Shown here piece by piece: positions 9,334 to 17,900 of a DNA stretch of 64,000 nt; position 1 is the stretch's first letter, and each line of letters begins with the position of its first letter. The stretch comes from Shewanella jiangmenensis (GTDB lineage Bacteria > Pseudomonadota > Gammaproteobacteria > Enterobacterales > Shewanellaceae), in contig NZ_JAHEPS010000004.1 of assembly GCF_018596335.1 (NCBI RefSeq), forward strand, positions 372,001 through 436,000, given 5' to 3'. A program made the position numbers and the translations under genes. Below the pieces are notes generated by a model, which was not told the origin of the DNA, did no database searches, and saw only the letters and a list, made by a program, of their open reading frames with translations.

Positions 9334-9497
9334 AGCTAACGCTGAGGCTCGTGATAAGGTTCAAGCTGAGGCGCATGGCGAGGGTGGGCTTGACTGTTCC
9401 GGGGAGCCGAACTTTCGTAGGGGATCCTTCGCAGGCGATCCAGGCTGATGCAGGTCAGCCTGGTTGTCGCAGATAAGCCCAATTGTCGAAAGTGAGA

Positions 9498-9980
9498 TTA
9501 GTTTTCACGGACAAGGGCTTTGCCAAGCAGGCTGATAGCCGCTGCGAGCAGCACCAGATCTTTCAGCAAAAACTGTCCCGGTACCACCGAAATGGCCGGA
9601 AAGCCACCAAGGCTTGGTTCGGTGATGGGGGCGCTCAGCAAAAAGCTGCTGGTGACCGCAAAAGTCAGGGCTGCGCTCGCGGCGCCGACAATGGCTATTG
9701 AGCGGTGAAGCGGTGCCAGCAGCAGTGCCAGCGCTGTAGCCACTTCAATGGTGCCAATCAGGTTTGACGTTGCCTGCAAACTCAATATGCCATAAAGCCA
9801 ACTGGTCAGCGGGCTTGAGGCAACCAAACCCTCAATGGCACCGGCCTCGTAACCGGTGAATTTCATCGCTCCAATCCAGCCAAGTACGATAACGATGGAA
9901 TATTTAAGGCCTTGGTCGGCAAACTTATTGATGCTGTGGCCAAGGGCGCTGCCGGCGCGGTGTGAGGTAAAGTCAGTCAT
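9498..9980 (-). CDS. DUF417 (YkgB/RclC-like) inner-membrane protein
   Basis: 160 residues with four hydrophobic segments. The signature LKYSIVIVLGWIGAMKFTGYEAGAIEGLVASSP near the N-terminus is characteristic of DUF417. In E. coli the family member RclC belongs to the reactive-chlorine resistance regulon. Here it lies 78 bp downstream of a glutaredoxin gene on the same strand and close to an RclR-like AraC regulator, which supports an oxidative-stress role by context. Molecular function unknown. Confidence 0.85.
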   Translation of the reverse strand: MTDFTSHRAGSALGHSINKFADQGLKYSIVIVLGWIGAMKFTGYEAGAIEGLVASSPLTSWLYGILSLQATSNLIGTIEVATALALLLAPLHRSIAIVGAASAALTFAVTSSFLLSAPITEPSLGGFPAISVVPGQFLLKDLVLLAAAISLLGKALVREN

Positions 9981-10058
9981 GATATTGCTCCTTGTTGATA
10001 AATCGGGTGTTGCCGGGGTGCGAAACGCAGCCTGCCAGCCCGGGGTTACGGGTGCTTG

Positions 10059-10334
10059 TTAACTGCGGCGCTTGATGCCCTGAGCCTGTAAAACCCGCTC
10101 AAACTCGCCTGCTTTAATGGCGTCCATCAGGTCCTGATTGCCGCCGATGTGCACCTTGCCAACAAAGATTTGCGGCACGGTTTTGCGCTCGCTGCGGCGC
10201 AGCATTTCGTTCAGCAGCTCGTCATCGTCGGTCACATCAAACTCGCGAAATGTCAGGCCCTTTGCGGTCAGGGTCTGTTTGGCGGCTTTGCAGTGCGGGC
10301 AATAGCCTTTGGTGTAAATCTCAATCTGTGCCAT
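10059..10334 (-). CDS. grxC: Glutaredoxin 3-type protein
   Basis: 91 residues, the size of small dithiol glutaredoxins. The active site CPHC is at about residues 12-15, with TVPQIF (cis-Pro loop) and GGNQDLM (glutathione-binding GG-D motif) following. It would reduce protein disulfides and glutathione mixed disulfides in the cytoplasm. It heads a probable two-gene unit with the DUF417 gene and is divergent from the AraC regulator; the 228-bp gap should hold both promoters. It could also be a paralogue of the housekeeping grxC located elsewhere. Confidence 0.88.
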   Translation of the reverse strand: MAQIEIYTKGYCPHCKAAKQTLTAKGLTFREFDVTDDDELLNEMLRRSERKTVPQIFVGKVHIGGNQDLMDAIKAGEFERVLQAQGIKRRS

Positions 10335-10562
10335 GTCGGTACTCCGGTGTGGTTTGGGTGTGTGACTAATTTAGCCATTGCGACCTATACTATCTATGCG
10401 TGATAATCTCGAATTGATACATTGATGGTCTTGTTGGTGCCGATGATTGCGAGCCCCGCTCTGAGCAAGAGCGCTGCGTCAGGGCTTTGAGTCAGGGCTT
10501 TGATTAATCGCGGTACCAATTGATTAGCCAGATAAGCCGGGCGGCGGAATGAGGAGAGGTGC

Positions 10563-11411
10563 ATGGAAGTATTGAGCGACATTCTGCGGGCCATTCGGGT
10601 GGTCGGCAGTGTGTATTTTTGCAGTCAGGTAGAAGCGCCCTGGAGCAAGAGCTTTACCGATGTCGAGCATGCCAGTTTTCATATGATCCGCCGCGGTGCC
10701 TGCTGGGCGAAAGTGGATGGCGTGGTTGAACGGCTGGAAGAGGGCGACCTGATTTTTCTTGGCGCGGGGCAGGATCATCTGCTCACCAGTCAGTCGCCCG
10801 GGCCCGGGTTTGCCGACATCAGCGAGCCGATACTGCTGCTTTGTGGCTCATTCAGTTTCAGTCGCAGCGCCACCACGCCACTGCTGGATGTGTTGCCGCG
10901 CGTTACCATAGTGCGCGATAAGGATCTGGCCAATTATCCCTGGCTTCGCAGTACCTTCAGTCAGTTAAGTGCCGAGTACATGGCTCAGGGGCCCGGGTCG
11001 GAGCTGATTGTGAATAAGCTGACCGAAATCATTCTGGTGGAGCTTATCCGCATCAATTTTGGTCGCAGCCAGCAAAGCCCATTTCTTGATGCACTCAACG
11101 ACAAACGCATCGCCCGCGCGCTGCAACTGCTGCACCAGCGCCCCGAATTTGGCTGGACCTTACAGTCACTCGCCAGCGAAATTGGCATGTCGCGGGCTGC
11201 CTTCGCCAGCCGCTTCAGCGCTCTGGTCGGCCGCCCCATGTTTGAATACCTGACCCAACTGCGGATGCAAAAGGCACAGGAGCTACTCAGCGAGTCTTTA
11301 CTGCCTATCGACGATATTGCTGAGCGCGTAGGCTACGGCTCCGAACGTGCCTTTACCCTGACATTCAAAAAGCACACGGGCACCACGCCCACCCGATTCC
11401 GAGGCCGGTAG
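10563..11411 (+). CDS. AraC-family regulator with RclR-like cupin sensor domain
   Basis: 282 residues; a strong AGGAGAGGT precedes the ATG. The N-terminal cupin domain (about 1-180) carries Cys20 (VYFCSQ) and Cys94 (LLLCGSF). By motif order these line up with the two cysteines known to sense HOCl in E. coli RclR (NCVLG and IVCGTLRL). The C-terminal 100 residues contain two AraC helix-turn-helix motifs (LQSLASEIGMSRAAFASRF; IDDIAERVGYGSERAFTLTF). It probably controls the divergent grx/DUF417 unit. Related AraC proteins with this cupin regulate other oxidoreductases, so the inducer is inferred. Confidence 0.82.
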   Translation: MEVLSDILRAIRVVGSVYFCSQVEAPWSKSFTDVEHASFHMIRRGACWAKVDGVVERLEEGDLIFLGAGQDHLLTSQSPGPGFADISEPILLLCGSFSFSRSATTPLLDVLPRVTIVRDKDLANYPWLRSTFSQLSAEYMAQGPGSELIVNKLTEIILVELIRINFGRSQQSPFLDALNDKRIARALQLLHQRPEFGWTLQSLASEIGMSRAAFASRFSALVGRPMFEYLTQLRMQKAQELLSESLLPIDDIAERVGYGSERAFTLTFKKHTGTTPTRFRGR

Positions 11412-11656
11412 GGATTAAGGCCGTATCCCATAAGCAATAGCCAGAGAAATGCCAAGAAATGCGGACAGCCAGATCTCTTTTCCTAACGGTGGAAATCGAT
11501 TGCTGCCGTTTGTGATGGCTGGATTCAAAGCCAAGATCGCACAAAGCCCCTGGTTTTGGCTTGTTGCAGGCGGATGCCAAGTGAATAGGCTGAATTTGGT
11601 GCATACCAACCCCCTGAGTTGGCCAGCGTTGGTAAAGATATCGGGTGAGGTTTGGA
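11412..11656. other. Non-coding gap between convergent genes
   Basis: 245 bp between the AraC-type gene and the 3' end of the RAYT gene. Open frames here have no protein character. I see no REP-like hairpin on this side and no clear terminator. Confidence 0.4.
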
Positions 11657-12676
11657 CTAGTTGGGGTGTATTGCACAGCTGTACTGCTTACCTCTGCACC
11701 ATTTGCCACCGGTTTTGGCTTTCATCGTGCACATGGCCTCCCACCTGCCGCTGATGCCACTGTATTGGCGGCGAAACTCTTTTGCTGAAGTAATCCAGGC
11801 GTCATCGCTAATGCCAAGTTCGAGCAGCAGCCTTGGTCTGGAGGCGGCGATAAAGCCACGTTTGTCGCTGCGCACCGCGCGCCCCGTCCAGTCAATCAGT
11901 TCAAGGTAGTCGGAAAAGTGAAACGGAATACCGCTTTGTTCGGCCGCCGTTGCGGCGCCATCGAATGGCAGCAATGGTTTGAGCGAGGTGGAGTTTTCCT
12001 GAGCGGGGCCTTTTGAAGAATTGGCTGATTGGGGTTCTTTAAGTTCTGCAATCCGTTCCTGAATCGACGTGTAATCTGAGGATTGCAGTGAGTCAGCAAC
12101 GCCTGCGCGGATGGGGTTTAAATCGACGTACATCATGCAGGCGAGCAGTGCCTGTTCATCAAGTAGCGCCTGTGATTTAAAGCGCCCTTCCCAAAATACG
12201 CCTTTGCAGTCATCTTCCCGATTGGCCTTGCGGGCAATCTCTTCGTTCAGGCAGCGCATAAACCAGCTAATACTGCCAAGTCGCTCCTGCCAATCGCTGA
12301 TTAAGCTATCGACTAAGATGCGCTCACTTTCTGACAGACTCTCGCCGTTGAGGAATTTTGCGGCCGCGGGATTGCCGCAAAAGAGTCGTGTCCAGCGTTC
12401 AATTATCTCGAATGGTGATAGTGCCTTTTGAGCCATCAGGTCGATTTTAAGTACCAAATGATAGTGATTTGACATGATTGCGTAGGAGCAGACATCAATA
12501 CAGAATACCGAAGACAACTGCCTGATTTTATCCACTATCCAGCCACGGCGATGCTCATAGCTACGGCCTGAAAGCGCATCCTCGCCACACAAAAATGCCC
12601 GTCTGACACAACGATTAATCACATGGTAGAAGGGCGTACTTTCGGCATCAATCAACTGACGGCGGGCAGTGGTCAT
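11657..12676 (-). CDS. REP-associated tyrosine transposase (RAYT, Y1 HUH superfamily)
   Basis: 339 residues from ATG 12676, giving the usual RAYT opening MTTARRQLIDAESTPFYHVINRCVRRAFLCG; a TTG seven codons upstream is in frame but less likely. The HUH motif is NHYHLVL (His71, His73). The likely nucleophile is Tyr183 in MYVDLNPIRAG. Family members bind and cut single-stranded REP hairpins and are thought to spread them. Residues beyond about 215 form a family-specific C-terminal region. It is a single chromosomal gene with no IS ends and apparently intact; REP-like hairpins lie just upstream of its start. Confidence 0.9.
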   Translation of the reverse strand: MTTARRQLIDAESTPFYHVINRCVRRAFLCGEDALSGRSYEHRRGWIVDKIRQLSSVFCIDVCSYAIMSNHYHLVLKIDLMAQKALSPFEIIERWTRLFCGNPAAAKFLNGESLSESERILVDSLISDWQERLGSISWFMRCLNEEIARKANREDDCKGVFWEGRFKSQALLDEQALLACMMYVDLNPIRAGVADSLQSSDYTSIQERIAELKEPQSANSSKGPAQENSTSLKPLLPFDGAATAAEQSGIPFHFSDYLELIDWTGRAVRSDKRGFIAASRPRLLLELGISDDAWITSAKEFRRQYSGISGRWEAMCTMKAKTGGKWCRGKQYSCAIHPN

Positions 12677-12771
12677 GGCAAAGCTCAACTGGTTCAAAGG
12701 AGGTATTTCAAAGCCTAGTTGAGGAAGGTGGGTTTATCAAAAAGGTCTGGCTGTCCTCACACGGAAATATT

Positions 12772-12884
12772 CCAAGAGGGGATTGCTGTAGATCCCCTCT
12801 TGGTCGGGTGTGGGTTGAAGACCCACGACTTCAGTCGCTTGCAAAGCGACTTCGAACAGACTTTCAGTCGTTAAGTCAAACGAC
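12772..12884. repeat. Cluster of four REP-like hairpins beside the RAYT gene
   Basis: Four inverted repeats occur in 113 bp. (1) ccaagaggggat / atcccctcttgg, 12772-12783 with 12792-12803. (2) gtgggt / acccac, 12810-12815 with 12821-12826. (3) agtcgctt / aagcgact, 12833-12840 with 12844-12851. (4) gtcgtt / aacgac, 12867-12872 with 12879-12884. All are perfect. The position and clustered palindromes are those of a REP/BIME element cognate to the adjacent RAYT; this is an inference. Repeat 1 might also serve as a terminator for the kinase gene that ends at 12892. Confidence 0.7.
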
Positions 12885-12891
12885 AAAGAAG

Positions 12892-14274
12892 TCACTGGTG
12901 AAACGACACCTCAAACTTCGCTCCACCGAGCAACTCACTGCGTTCGACCCGCAGGCGTCCCTGATAGGCATCGGTCAGATCCCGCACTATCGCAAGCCCA
13001 ATTCCATGGCCTTTGTCGTAGGTGTCGGCGCGCATGCCGCGCTCAAAAATCTTCTCCCGCATAGATTCATCCACCCCGGGGCCGTCGTCTTCCACACACA
13101 GGCGCAGGCTGCCATCGAGCTTACTGGCAGAGAGGCGTACCCGTTTGCTCGCGGCCTTGCAGGCGTTGTCGAGCAGGTTACCCAAAAGCTCGGTCAAATC
13201 GCCCTTATCGCCCTTGAACACCAGTTCTGGGGTGAGCGCCAGCTCGATGTCGATGGCCTTATCACGATGGATTTTGCCAAGGCTGCGGCTTAAGCGTTCT
13301 GCCTGGGGCAGGATTTCTACCCCCTGGTGCCACGAGGCGGCGCCGGCGCTTTGGGCACGTTTAAGCTGATGGCTGATGGAGTGGCTGATGCTGTCTACCT
13401 GCTCCATCACCGCATCATCAAGGCCCGGGTGGCTTTGCAGTACCGCCAGCGGGGTTTTGAGGCTGTGGGCCAGATCAGACAGGGCATTGCGGTAGCGCTT
13501 GCGCTGGTTTTGCTCTGTGGTGAGCAGCGAATTGAGCTGATGCACCAGCGGCCCGAGTTCTTTAGGATAGTCGCTGTCGATGCGCTCTTTTTCGCCAAGC
13601 TCCACCGCTTTCAGTTCGGTTTCAAAGCGGCTGATGGGCTTGATGGTCCAGCGCAGCCACAGGCCAAGCACCAGCGCCAGCAGTATCATGGTGGCGAGCA
13701 GATAGCGCCACAGCCTGCCTTTGAAAGAGTCGAGCGCCTCGTGAAAGCGCAGCTGTGATTTAAGAATATGCACAGTGACCGGCACATCGCGGCCGTCGCT
13801 CTCATACAGGGCGGTGTAGCTCATCACAAACAGCGGCTCGCCGGTCAGCGAGGTGTCGCCAAAGCTGCGGGCATCGAGGCCCGCTGGCGGCGGGGTTAAA
13901 TCGGGCAGCGGGTCGCGGGCGATCAGCGAGCCTGAGCGCCATACCACGTCGTGGTCGGGCAGGGTGACTATGGCATAAAGGCCTGAGCTGTCGACGTTGA
14001 ACAGTGGGTCGGGCAACATGGCGGGCATTTCCAGCTCGCCTTCGATGACGTCGGCCTGAGCCAACACCGAATACACCAGGGCGCTCATTTCATCGCGGCT
14101 GGAGGCAAGCACTTCGCGCTCAAACGCCTGATACAGCGCAAGCCCGAGTGCCGGCAGCAGCAACAGCATCAGCACGCTGGCGCTGACAAAAAGGCGGGTT
14201 TTCAGCGACAGCCGTTCAAGCCGGCGCTGCAGCGGCGCGAATTTCGCGGTCTTACCGGTAATTGTTTCAGGCAT
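12892..14274 (-). CDS. PhoQ-like sensor histidine kinase
   Basis: 460 residues from ATG 14274, overlapping the response-regulator gene by 8 bp. TM1 is at about 25-50, a periplasmic sensor about 50-185, TM2 about 186-208, then a short HAMP-like linker. The phospho-acceptor His is in LSDLAHSLKTPL (about His270). ATPase boxes are N (LLDNACKAA), G1 (EDDGPGVD) and G2 (GHGIGLAIV). Neighbours are an OmpR-type regulator and a PepSY protein, the layout of PhoPQ-like operons in Shewanella. The periplasmic part lacks an obvious acidic Mg2+-binding patch, so the ligand is uncertain. Confidence 0.88.
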   Translation of the reverse strand: MPETITGKTAKFAPLQRRLERLSLKTRLFVSASVLMLLLLPALGLALYQAFEREVLASSRDEMSALVYSVLAQADVIEGELEMPAMLPDPLFNVDSSGLYAIVTLPDHDVVWRSGSLIARDPLPDLTPPPAGLDARSFGDTSLTGEPLFVMSYTALYESDGRDVPVTVHILKSQLRFHEALDSFKGRLWRYLLATMILLALVLGLWLRWTIKPISRFETELKAVELGEKERIDSDYPKELGPLVHQLNSLLTTEQNQRKRYRNALSDLAHSLKTPLAVLQSHPGLDDAVMEQVDSISHSISHQLKRAQSAGAASWHQGVEILPQAERLSRSLGKIHRDKAIDIELALTPELVFKGDKGDLTELLGNLLDNACKAASKRVRLSASKLDGSLRLCVEDDGPGVDESMREKIFERGMRADTYDKGHGIGLAIVRDLTDAYQGRLRVERSELLGGAKFEVSFHQ

Positions 14275-14947
14275 CGCCAAGTACGTTCAGGCGGTAGCCC
14301 TGTCCACGCAGGGTTTCAATCAGGCCAAGCTCGTTGTCGGGGTCGAGCTTTTTACGCAGGCGGCGGATAAAGACTTCAATCACGTTGGAGTCGAGGTCAA
14401 AGTCCTGATCGTAAATATGTTCGGTGAGCACGCTTTTGGACTGCACTTCGCCCTGATGCAGCATTAAAAATTGCAGCAGGCGAAACTCGGAGGCCGAGAG
14501 GCTGACCCGCTCGCCGCCAAGCAGCACTTCGCCGCTGGCGGTGTTGAGGCTGACCGGGCCGTTATGAATGACCGGGCTGGCCTTGCCGGCGCTGCGGCGG
14601 ATAAGCGCCTTTAAGCGTGACGCGAGCTCACGGGGATGAAACGGCTTGGTGAGGTAATCGTCGGCGCCGGCATCGAGTCCCTCGACCTTGTCTTCCCAGC
14701 CATCGCGGGCGGTCAGAATAAGAATGGGGAAATCGCGCCCGGCCGCACGCAGTTTGCCGATAAGGCTGATGCCATCGAGTTTGGGCAGGCCAACATCGAT
14801 AATGGCAGCGTCGTAATCGTACTCAAGCCCCTGAAAAAGCCCGAGTTCGCCATCGGCAGCCATATCCACGCTGTAGAGGTTTTCTCTTAGGTGCTCGCTT
14901 AAGTTTGCCGCAAGCTGAGCATCGTCTTCGACCAGAAGCAGGCGCAT
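14267..14947 (-). CDS. OmpR/PhoP-type response regulator
   Basis: 226 residues. The start at 14947 is favoured over an in-frame ATG at 14962 because GGAGAG sits just upstream and the receiver opens with MRLLLVEDD. The receiver has the acidic pair at 8-9, phospho-acceptor Asp51 (AAIIDVGLP), Thr in LTARDG and Lys in LTKPF. The C-terminal winged helix includes LSASEFRLLQFLM and NVIEVFIRRLRKKL. It is translationally coupled to the downstream kinase and 2 bp after the PepSY gene, forming a three-gene operon. Confidence 0.92.
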   Translation of the reverse strand: MRLLLVEDDAQLAANLSEHLRENLYSVDMAADGELGLFQGLEYDYDAAIIDVGLPKLDGISLIGKLRAAGRDFPILILTARDGWEDKVEGLDAGADDYLTKPFHPRELASRLKALIRRSAGKASPVIHNGPVSLNTASGEVLLGGERVSLSASEFRLLQFLMLHQGEVQSKSVLTEHIYDQDFDLDSNVIEVFIRRLRKKLDPDNELGLIETLRGQGYRLNVLGDA

Positions 14948-14949
14948 GG

Positions 14950-15237
14950 TTAGTCTCTCCATACCCGGCCGGTGCGGGCGTCCACGGCGACATTGAATAC
15001 TTTACCGTCGCTGCTGATCATCTTGACCCGATAGCCCGGGCCGCCGTTAATCTGGCTGCGGCTGACCTTGAGCACTGTGCCCTGAAAGCGTCCGGCGGCC
15101 ATGCTGGCGGCCTGATCGGCACTGGTCACGGCCAATGATTGCTGCTCGCGGTTATTGGCCTGCGCTTCAGGCAGCAGCGGCGGCGTCAGGTTCAGGCTTA
15201 AACCCAGCAAAAATGTCAGCAAGATCCGGTATTTCAT
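14950..15237 (-). CDS. PepSY domain periplasmic protein
   Basis: 95 residues: signal peptide to about residue 27 (PEAQA), then one PepSY unit (SADQAASMAAGRFQGTVLKVSR ... YRVKMISSDGKVFNVAVDARTGRV). It is the first gene of the operon with the response regulator and kinase. In such operons PepSY proteins are thought to modulate the sensor kinase or cell-envelope proteases; a direct role here is an inference. Confidence 0.85.
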   Translation of the reverse strand: MKYRILLTFLLGLSLNLTPPLLPEAQANNREQQSLAVTSADQAASMAAGRFQGTVLKVSRSQINGGPGYRVKMISSDGKVFNVAVDARTGRVWRD

Positions 15238-15564
15238 ATCTTTTATCTCAGCTTCGGCTTAGTGCCAGTGTAAAAGATCCCCCGCCGATAGGAAAGCTGC
15301 GGATAAGTTCGCGCCTGCCTATTTCAAAGCCTGTGGCCGCCGATTTGTTTACGGCGCTCAGGCATTGTGGGCAAACCTTAAGCGCCGGTGGCTGAACATT
15401 GGCTGAAAGGCGTGGGCGCGCCAGGCAAGTGTCAGCCACAAGTTGCTCATGTACATGTCGGCAAGCAGAAAGTTGCCCGGCAGAAACCCGCCCAGCGTGT
15501 TCAGGAGGCGTTCATATTCGCCTTGGTGTAATGGCGTCAATTACCCAAACCTGAGGTCTGTATC
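15238..15564. other. Intergenic region (327 bp), divergent promoters
   Basis: Separates the PepSY operon from the GlyGly-CTERM gene. A 60-codon minus-strand frame (15358-15540) starting with TTG has somewhat protein-like composition (TLGGFLPGNFLLADMYMSN) but no recognised family and no good ribosome-binding site. I leave it uncalled. Confidence 0.4.
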
Positions 15565-16398
15565 ATGTCAGTATTCCCATCTTCCGCAGCCCTGTTTGTT
15601 AAAAAGCTTTCTGTGCTGGCGCTTGTTGGCGCCTGCTTTGGCCTGTACGCCAACGCCAGTGACTTAAACAGTGCCGGCACTGAGCCTGCGCCCATGGCCG
15701 CCTCGGTCGGCACCAAGCTGACCGAAAAGCCGCGCGATGAGCGTTACGTGGATGAAACCACCGCCGAGGCGCTCAAAGCGCGGGTGCAGACCATTCAGGC
15801 GCTGCCTGCCGAGCCCAAGCTCCGCTCTCAAGTGATAGCCGAAACCGAGCGTTCGGCCAAACTGCAACGCAGCCGTCAGCAAAGCTATGGCGTGTATCAT
15901 GATTTCAGCTTTTACGGCGCCTTTTCGCGCCTGTTTGAAGACCGCGACTACGATGGCTTTCACCGCAGCTTTTCGGTGACCTTTGATGCGGATCTGTACT
16001 CCAACATTCCGAACGAAGCTGTGCCCGTGTACGCCGAGCTGTACCTGAGCCGCAATGGCGGTGAGTGGGTGCGCTATTTCAGCACCGAGACTTTTTATAT
16101 CAGCGGCGCCAATGAGCTGGATGACTACGAGGTGGTCACCACCCTGGCCCAGGGCTATGTGACCGGCCATTACGACGTGCTGATTGACCTGTATGAAGTG
16201 GGTTACAGCGACATAGTGGCCACCATCAGCTCGGACGATACCAACGGCCTGTATGCCCTGCCGCTGGAGAGCGCCAACTACGACCGCGAAGAAGAAGTGG
16301 TGGTGGAAGTGGAAGCCGGTGGCAGTGTGGGTGCCGGGTTGCTGGCCATCCTTATCTTCGCCCTGCTGGCCCGCCGCCGCGAACGCGACCGCGATTGA
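15565..16398 (+). CDS. Choice-of-anchor H family protein with GlyGly-CTERM anchor
   Basis: 277 residues. The N-terminal signal peptide ends near ANAS (about residue 32). The mature domain has YHDFSFYGAFSRLFEDRDYDGFHRSFSVTFDADL and VPVYAELYLSRNGGEWVRYF, as in the choice-of-anchor H family. The C-terminus is GG-S-V-G-A-G followed by a hydrophobic stretch and RRRERDRD, the GlyGly-CTERM sorting signal. In Shewanella and Vibrio such tails are processed by the intramembrane protease rhombosortase and the proteins leave by type II secretion, so surface attachment or release is predicted. Function of the globular part unknown. Confidence 0.8.
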   Translation: MSVFPSSAALFVKKLSVLALVGACFGLYANASDLNSAGTEPAPMAASVGTKLTEKPRDERYVDETTAEALKARVQTIQALPAEPKLRSQVIAETERSAKLQRSRQQSYGVYHDFSFYGAFSRLFEDRDYDGFHRSFSVTFDADLYSNIPNEAVPVYAELYLSRNGGEWVRYFSTETFYISGANELDDYEVVTTLAQGYVTGHYDVLIDLYEVGYSDIVATISSDDTNGLYALPLESANYDREEEVVVEVEAGGSVGAGLLAILIFALLARRRERDRD

Positions 16399-16460
16399 GG
16401 CTGAGCTGAAAACCAAAGATTTTGAAATTCAGGGCCTGAAATCAAGAACCTCAAACTCAC

Positions 16461-16499
16461 ACCCAGACCCTAAACCCAGACCCCAAACCCAGACCCAAA
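16461..16499. repeat. Tandem repeat, 13-bp unit x3
   Basis: Three adjacent copies of acccagacccYaa (starts 16461, 16474, 16487) lie in the short 3' stretch between the GlyGly-CTERM gene stop and its terminator. Confidence 0.85.
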
Positions 16500-16512
16500 A
16501 CCCTGAAGTGAT

Positions 16513-16545
16513 AAAAAGCCGCTGACTCAACCACAGCGGCTTTTT
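16513..16545. terminator. Bidirectional intrinsic terminator
   Basis: Stem AAAAAGCCGCTG / CAGCGGCTTTTT with a 9-nt loop. It serves the GlyGly-CTERM gene on the + strand and the CoA-transferase gene on the - strand. Confidence 0.9.
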
Positions 16546-16560
16546 CTTTGATAAAGGCGA

Positions 16561-17745
16561 TTAATCAAGGCTGTCGAGCCAGTCGAGCATTTGCTGCTGA
16601 TGTTCACCCAGCAAGGGCGGCGGCAGCGGCGAGTTCAGCGCCTCGCCATCTATCCTGAGCGGGCTGCCGACAAAGGGCAGCGACTCGCCGTTAAAGTCGC
16701 GTCTTATCTGCATTTGCCGCGCCTGTGCCTGAGGCTCGGCCAGCGCCTCTTCGACCGAATTGATGGGACCGGCGGGTACCCCTGCGCCGTGCAGCAGGGC
16801 AAGCCATTCATCGCGCCCTTTGCCAAGCAGCGCCTTTTTGATAAGCGGCAGTAACTGCTCGCGGTGCTCGACCCTGGCGCTGTTACTGGCAAAGCGGGGA
16901 TCCTTGATGAGCGCATCCAGCCCTGCCAGCTCGCAAAAGCGGGCAAACTGACCATCGTTGCCGACCGCCAGAATTAAATGTCCATCGGCACAGGCAAAGG
17001 CCTGATAGGGCACGATATTGGGGTGAGCATTGCCAAGTCGGGGCGGATTTTTGCCGCTGGCGAGGAAGTTTTGCGCCTGATTGGCGAGCATGGCGAGCTG
17101 CACATCAAACAGCGCCACATCGATATGGCAGCCGATGCCTGAGCTTTGGCGCGCCACCACAGCGGCGAGAATGGCGTTTGATGCATAAAGTCCGGTAAAC
17201 AGATCGGTAATGGCAACGCCGGTCTTCATTGGCTCGCTGGCATTATCTTTGCTGTCATCATCTTTGCCGGCAGTGCCGGTGAGGCTCATCAGGCCGCCCA
17301 TGGCCTGGATCATAAAGTCGTAGCCTGCGCGGGGCGCATCCGGTCCGGTTTGGCCAAAGCCGGTGATGGAGCAGTAAATCAGCCTTGGATTGAGCGCAAT
17401 AAGGCTTTCATAATCAAGGCCATATTTGGCAAGGCCGCCTACTTTGAAGTTTTCCAGCACTATGTCGCAGTGGCGGGCCAGTTTATAGAGCCGCTGCAAA
17501 TCCTCCACCTTGCCAAAGTCGAGTACCAGGGACTTTTTGCCGCGGTTGGCGGCAAGAAAATAGGCCGCATCGCCCTCGCTGTGGCCACCGGCAAAGGGTG
17601 GCCCCCAGTGGCGGGTATCATCGCCGCAGGGGCTCTCAATTTTAATCACCTCGGCACCCATGTCGGCCAGCAGCTGGCTGCACCATGGCCCGGCCAATAC
17701 CCGCGATAAATCCAGTACCCGCAGGCCTTTGAGTGGTTGTTTCAT
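16561..17745 (-). CDS. Class III (CaiB/BaiF) CoA-transferase
   Basis: 394 residues from ATG 17745, preceded by AAGGGAT; an in-frame extension to 17841 is unlike the family. It opens LKGLRVLDLSRVLAGPWCSQLLADMGAEVIKIE, the conserved N-terminus. The catalytic aspartate is expected in TGVAITDLFTGLYA. One catalytic domain only. Such enzymes move CoA between carboxylic acids (formyl/oxalyl, succinyl/glutarate, carnitine and others). Substrates cannot be assigned; proximity to a putative periplasmic organic-acid reductase and a propionate operon is suggestive only. Divergent from ilvE. Confidence 0.85.
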   Translation of the reverse strand: MKQPLKGLRVLDLSRVLAGPWCSQLLADMGAEVIKIESPCGDDTRHWGPPFAGGHSEGDAAYFLAANRGKKSLVLDFGKVEDLQRLYKLARHCDIVLENFKVGGLAKYGLDYESLIALNPRLIYCSITGFGQTGPDAPRAGYDFMIQAMGGLMSLTGTAGKDDDSKDNASEPMKTGVAITDLFTGLYASNAILAAVVARQSSGIGCHIDVALFDVQLAMLANQAQNFLASGKNPPRLGNAHPNIVPYQAFACADGHLILAVGNDGQFARFCELAGLDALIKDPRFASNSARVEHREQLLPLIKKALLGKGRDEWLALLHGAGVPAGPINSVEEALAEPQAQARQMQIRRDFNGESLPFVGSPLRIDGEALNSPLPPPLLGEHQQQMLDWLDSLD

Positions 17746-17900
17746 GCAGTATCCCTTGGGCTGCGAAGCGGCGGTGGCGCGAGGCAGTGATTGCAGTTTT
17801 ATGGCCGGTTTACAGCTTCTTTTTGTTGGAATTAGCGCCACTATTGACTTTATCCCTGTCGCTCCCTAGTCTGCAAGGTCAGTTATCAAGGTGGTATGCA

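Noticed and set aside
12772-12884. Hairpin cluster considered as a CRISPR array
   Set aside because: Hairpins differ in sequence, with no constant repeat and spacer length and no cas genes.
15358-15540. 60-codon minus-strand frame starting TTG in the PepSY/GlyGly-CTERM gap
   Set aside because: Composition is mildly protein-like, but there is no family match or translation signal.
16561-17745. Class III CoA-transferase considered as DddD (DMSP CoA-transferase/lyase)
   Set aside because: DddD has two CoA-transferase domains and about 830 residues; this has one domain and 394 residues.
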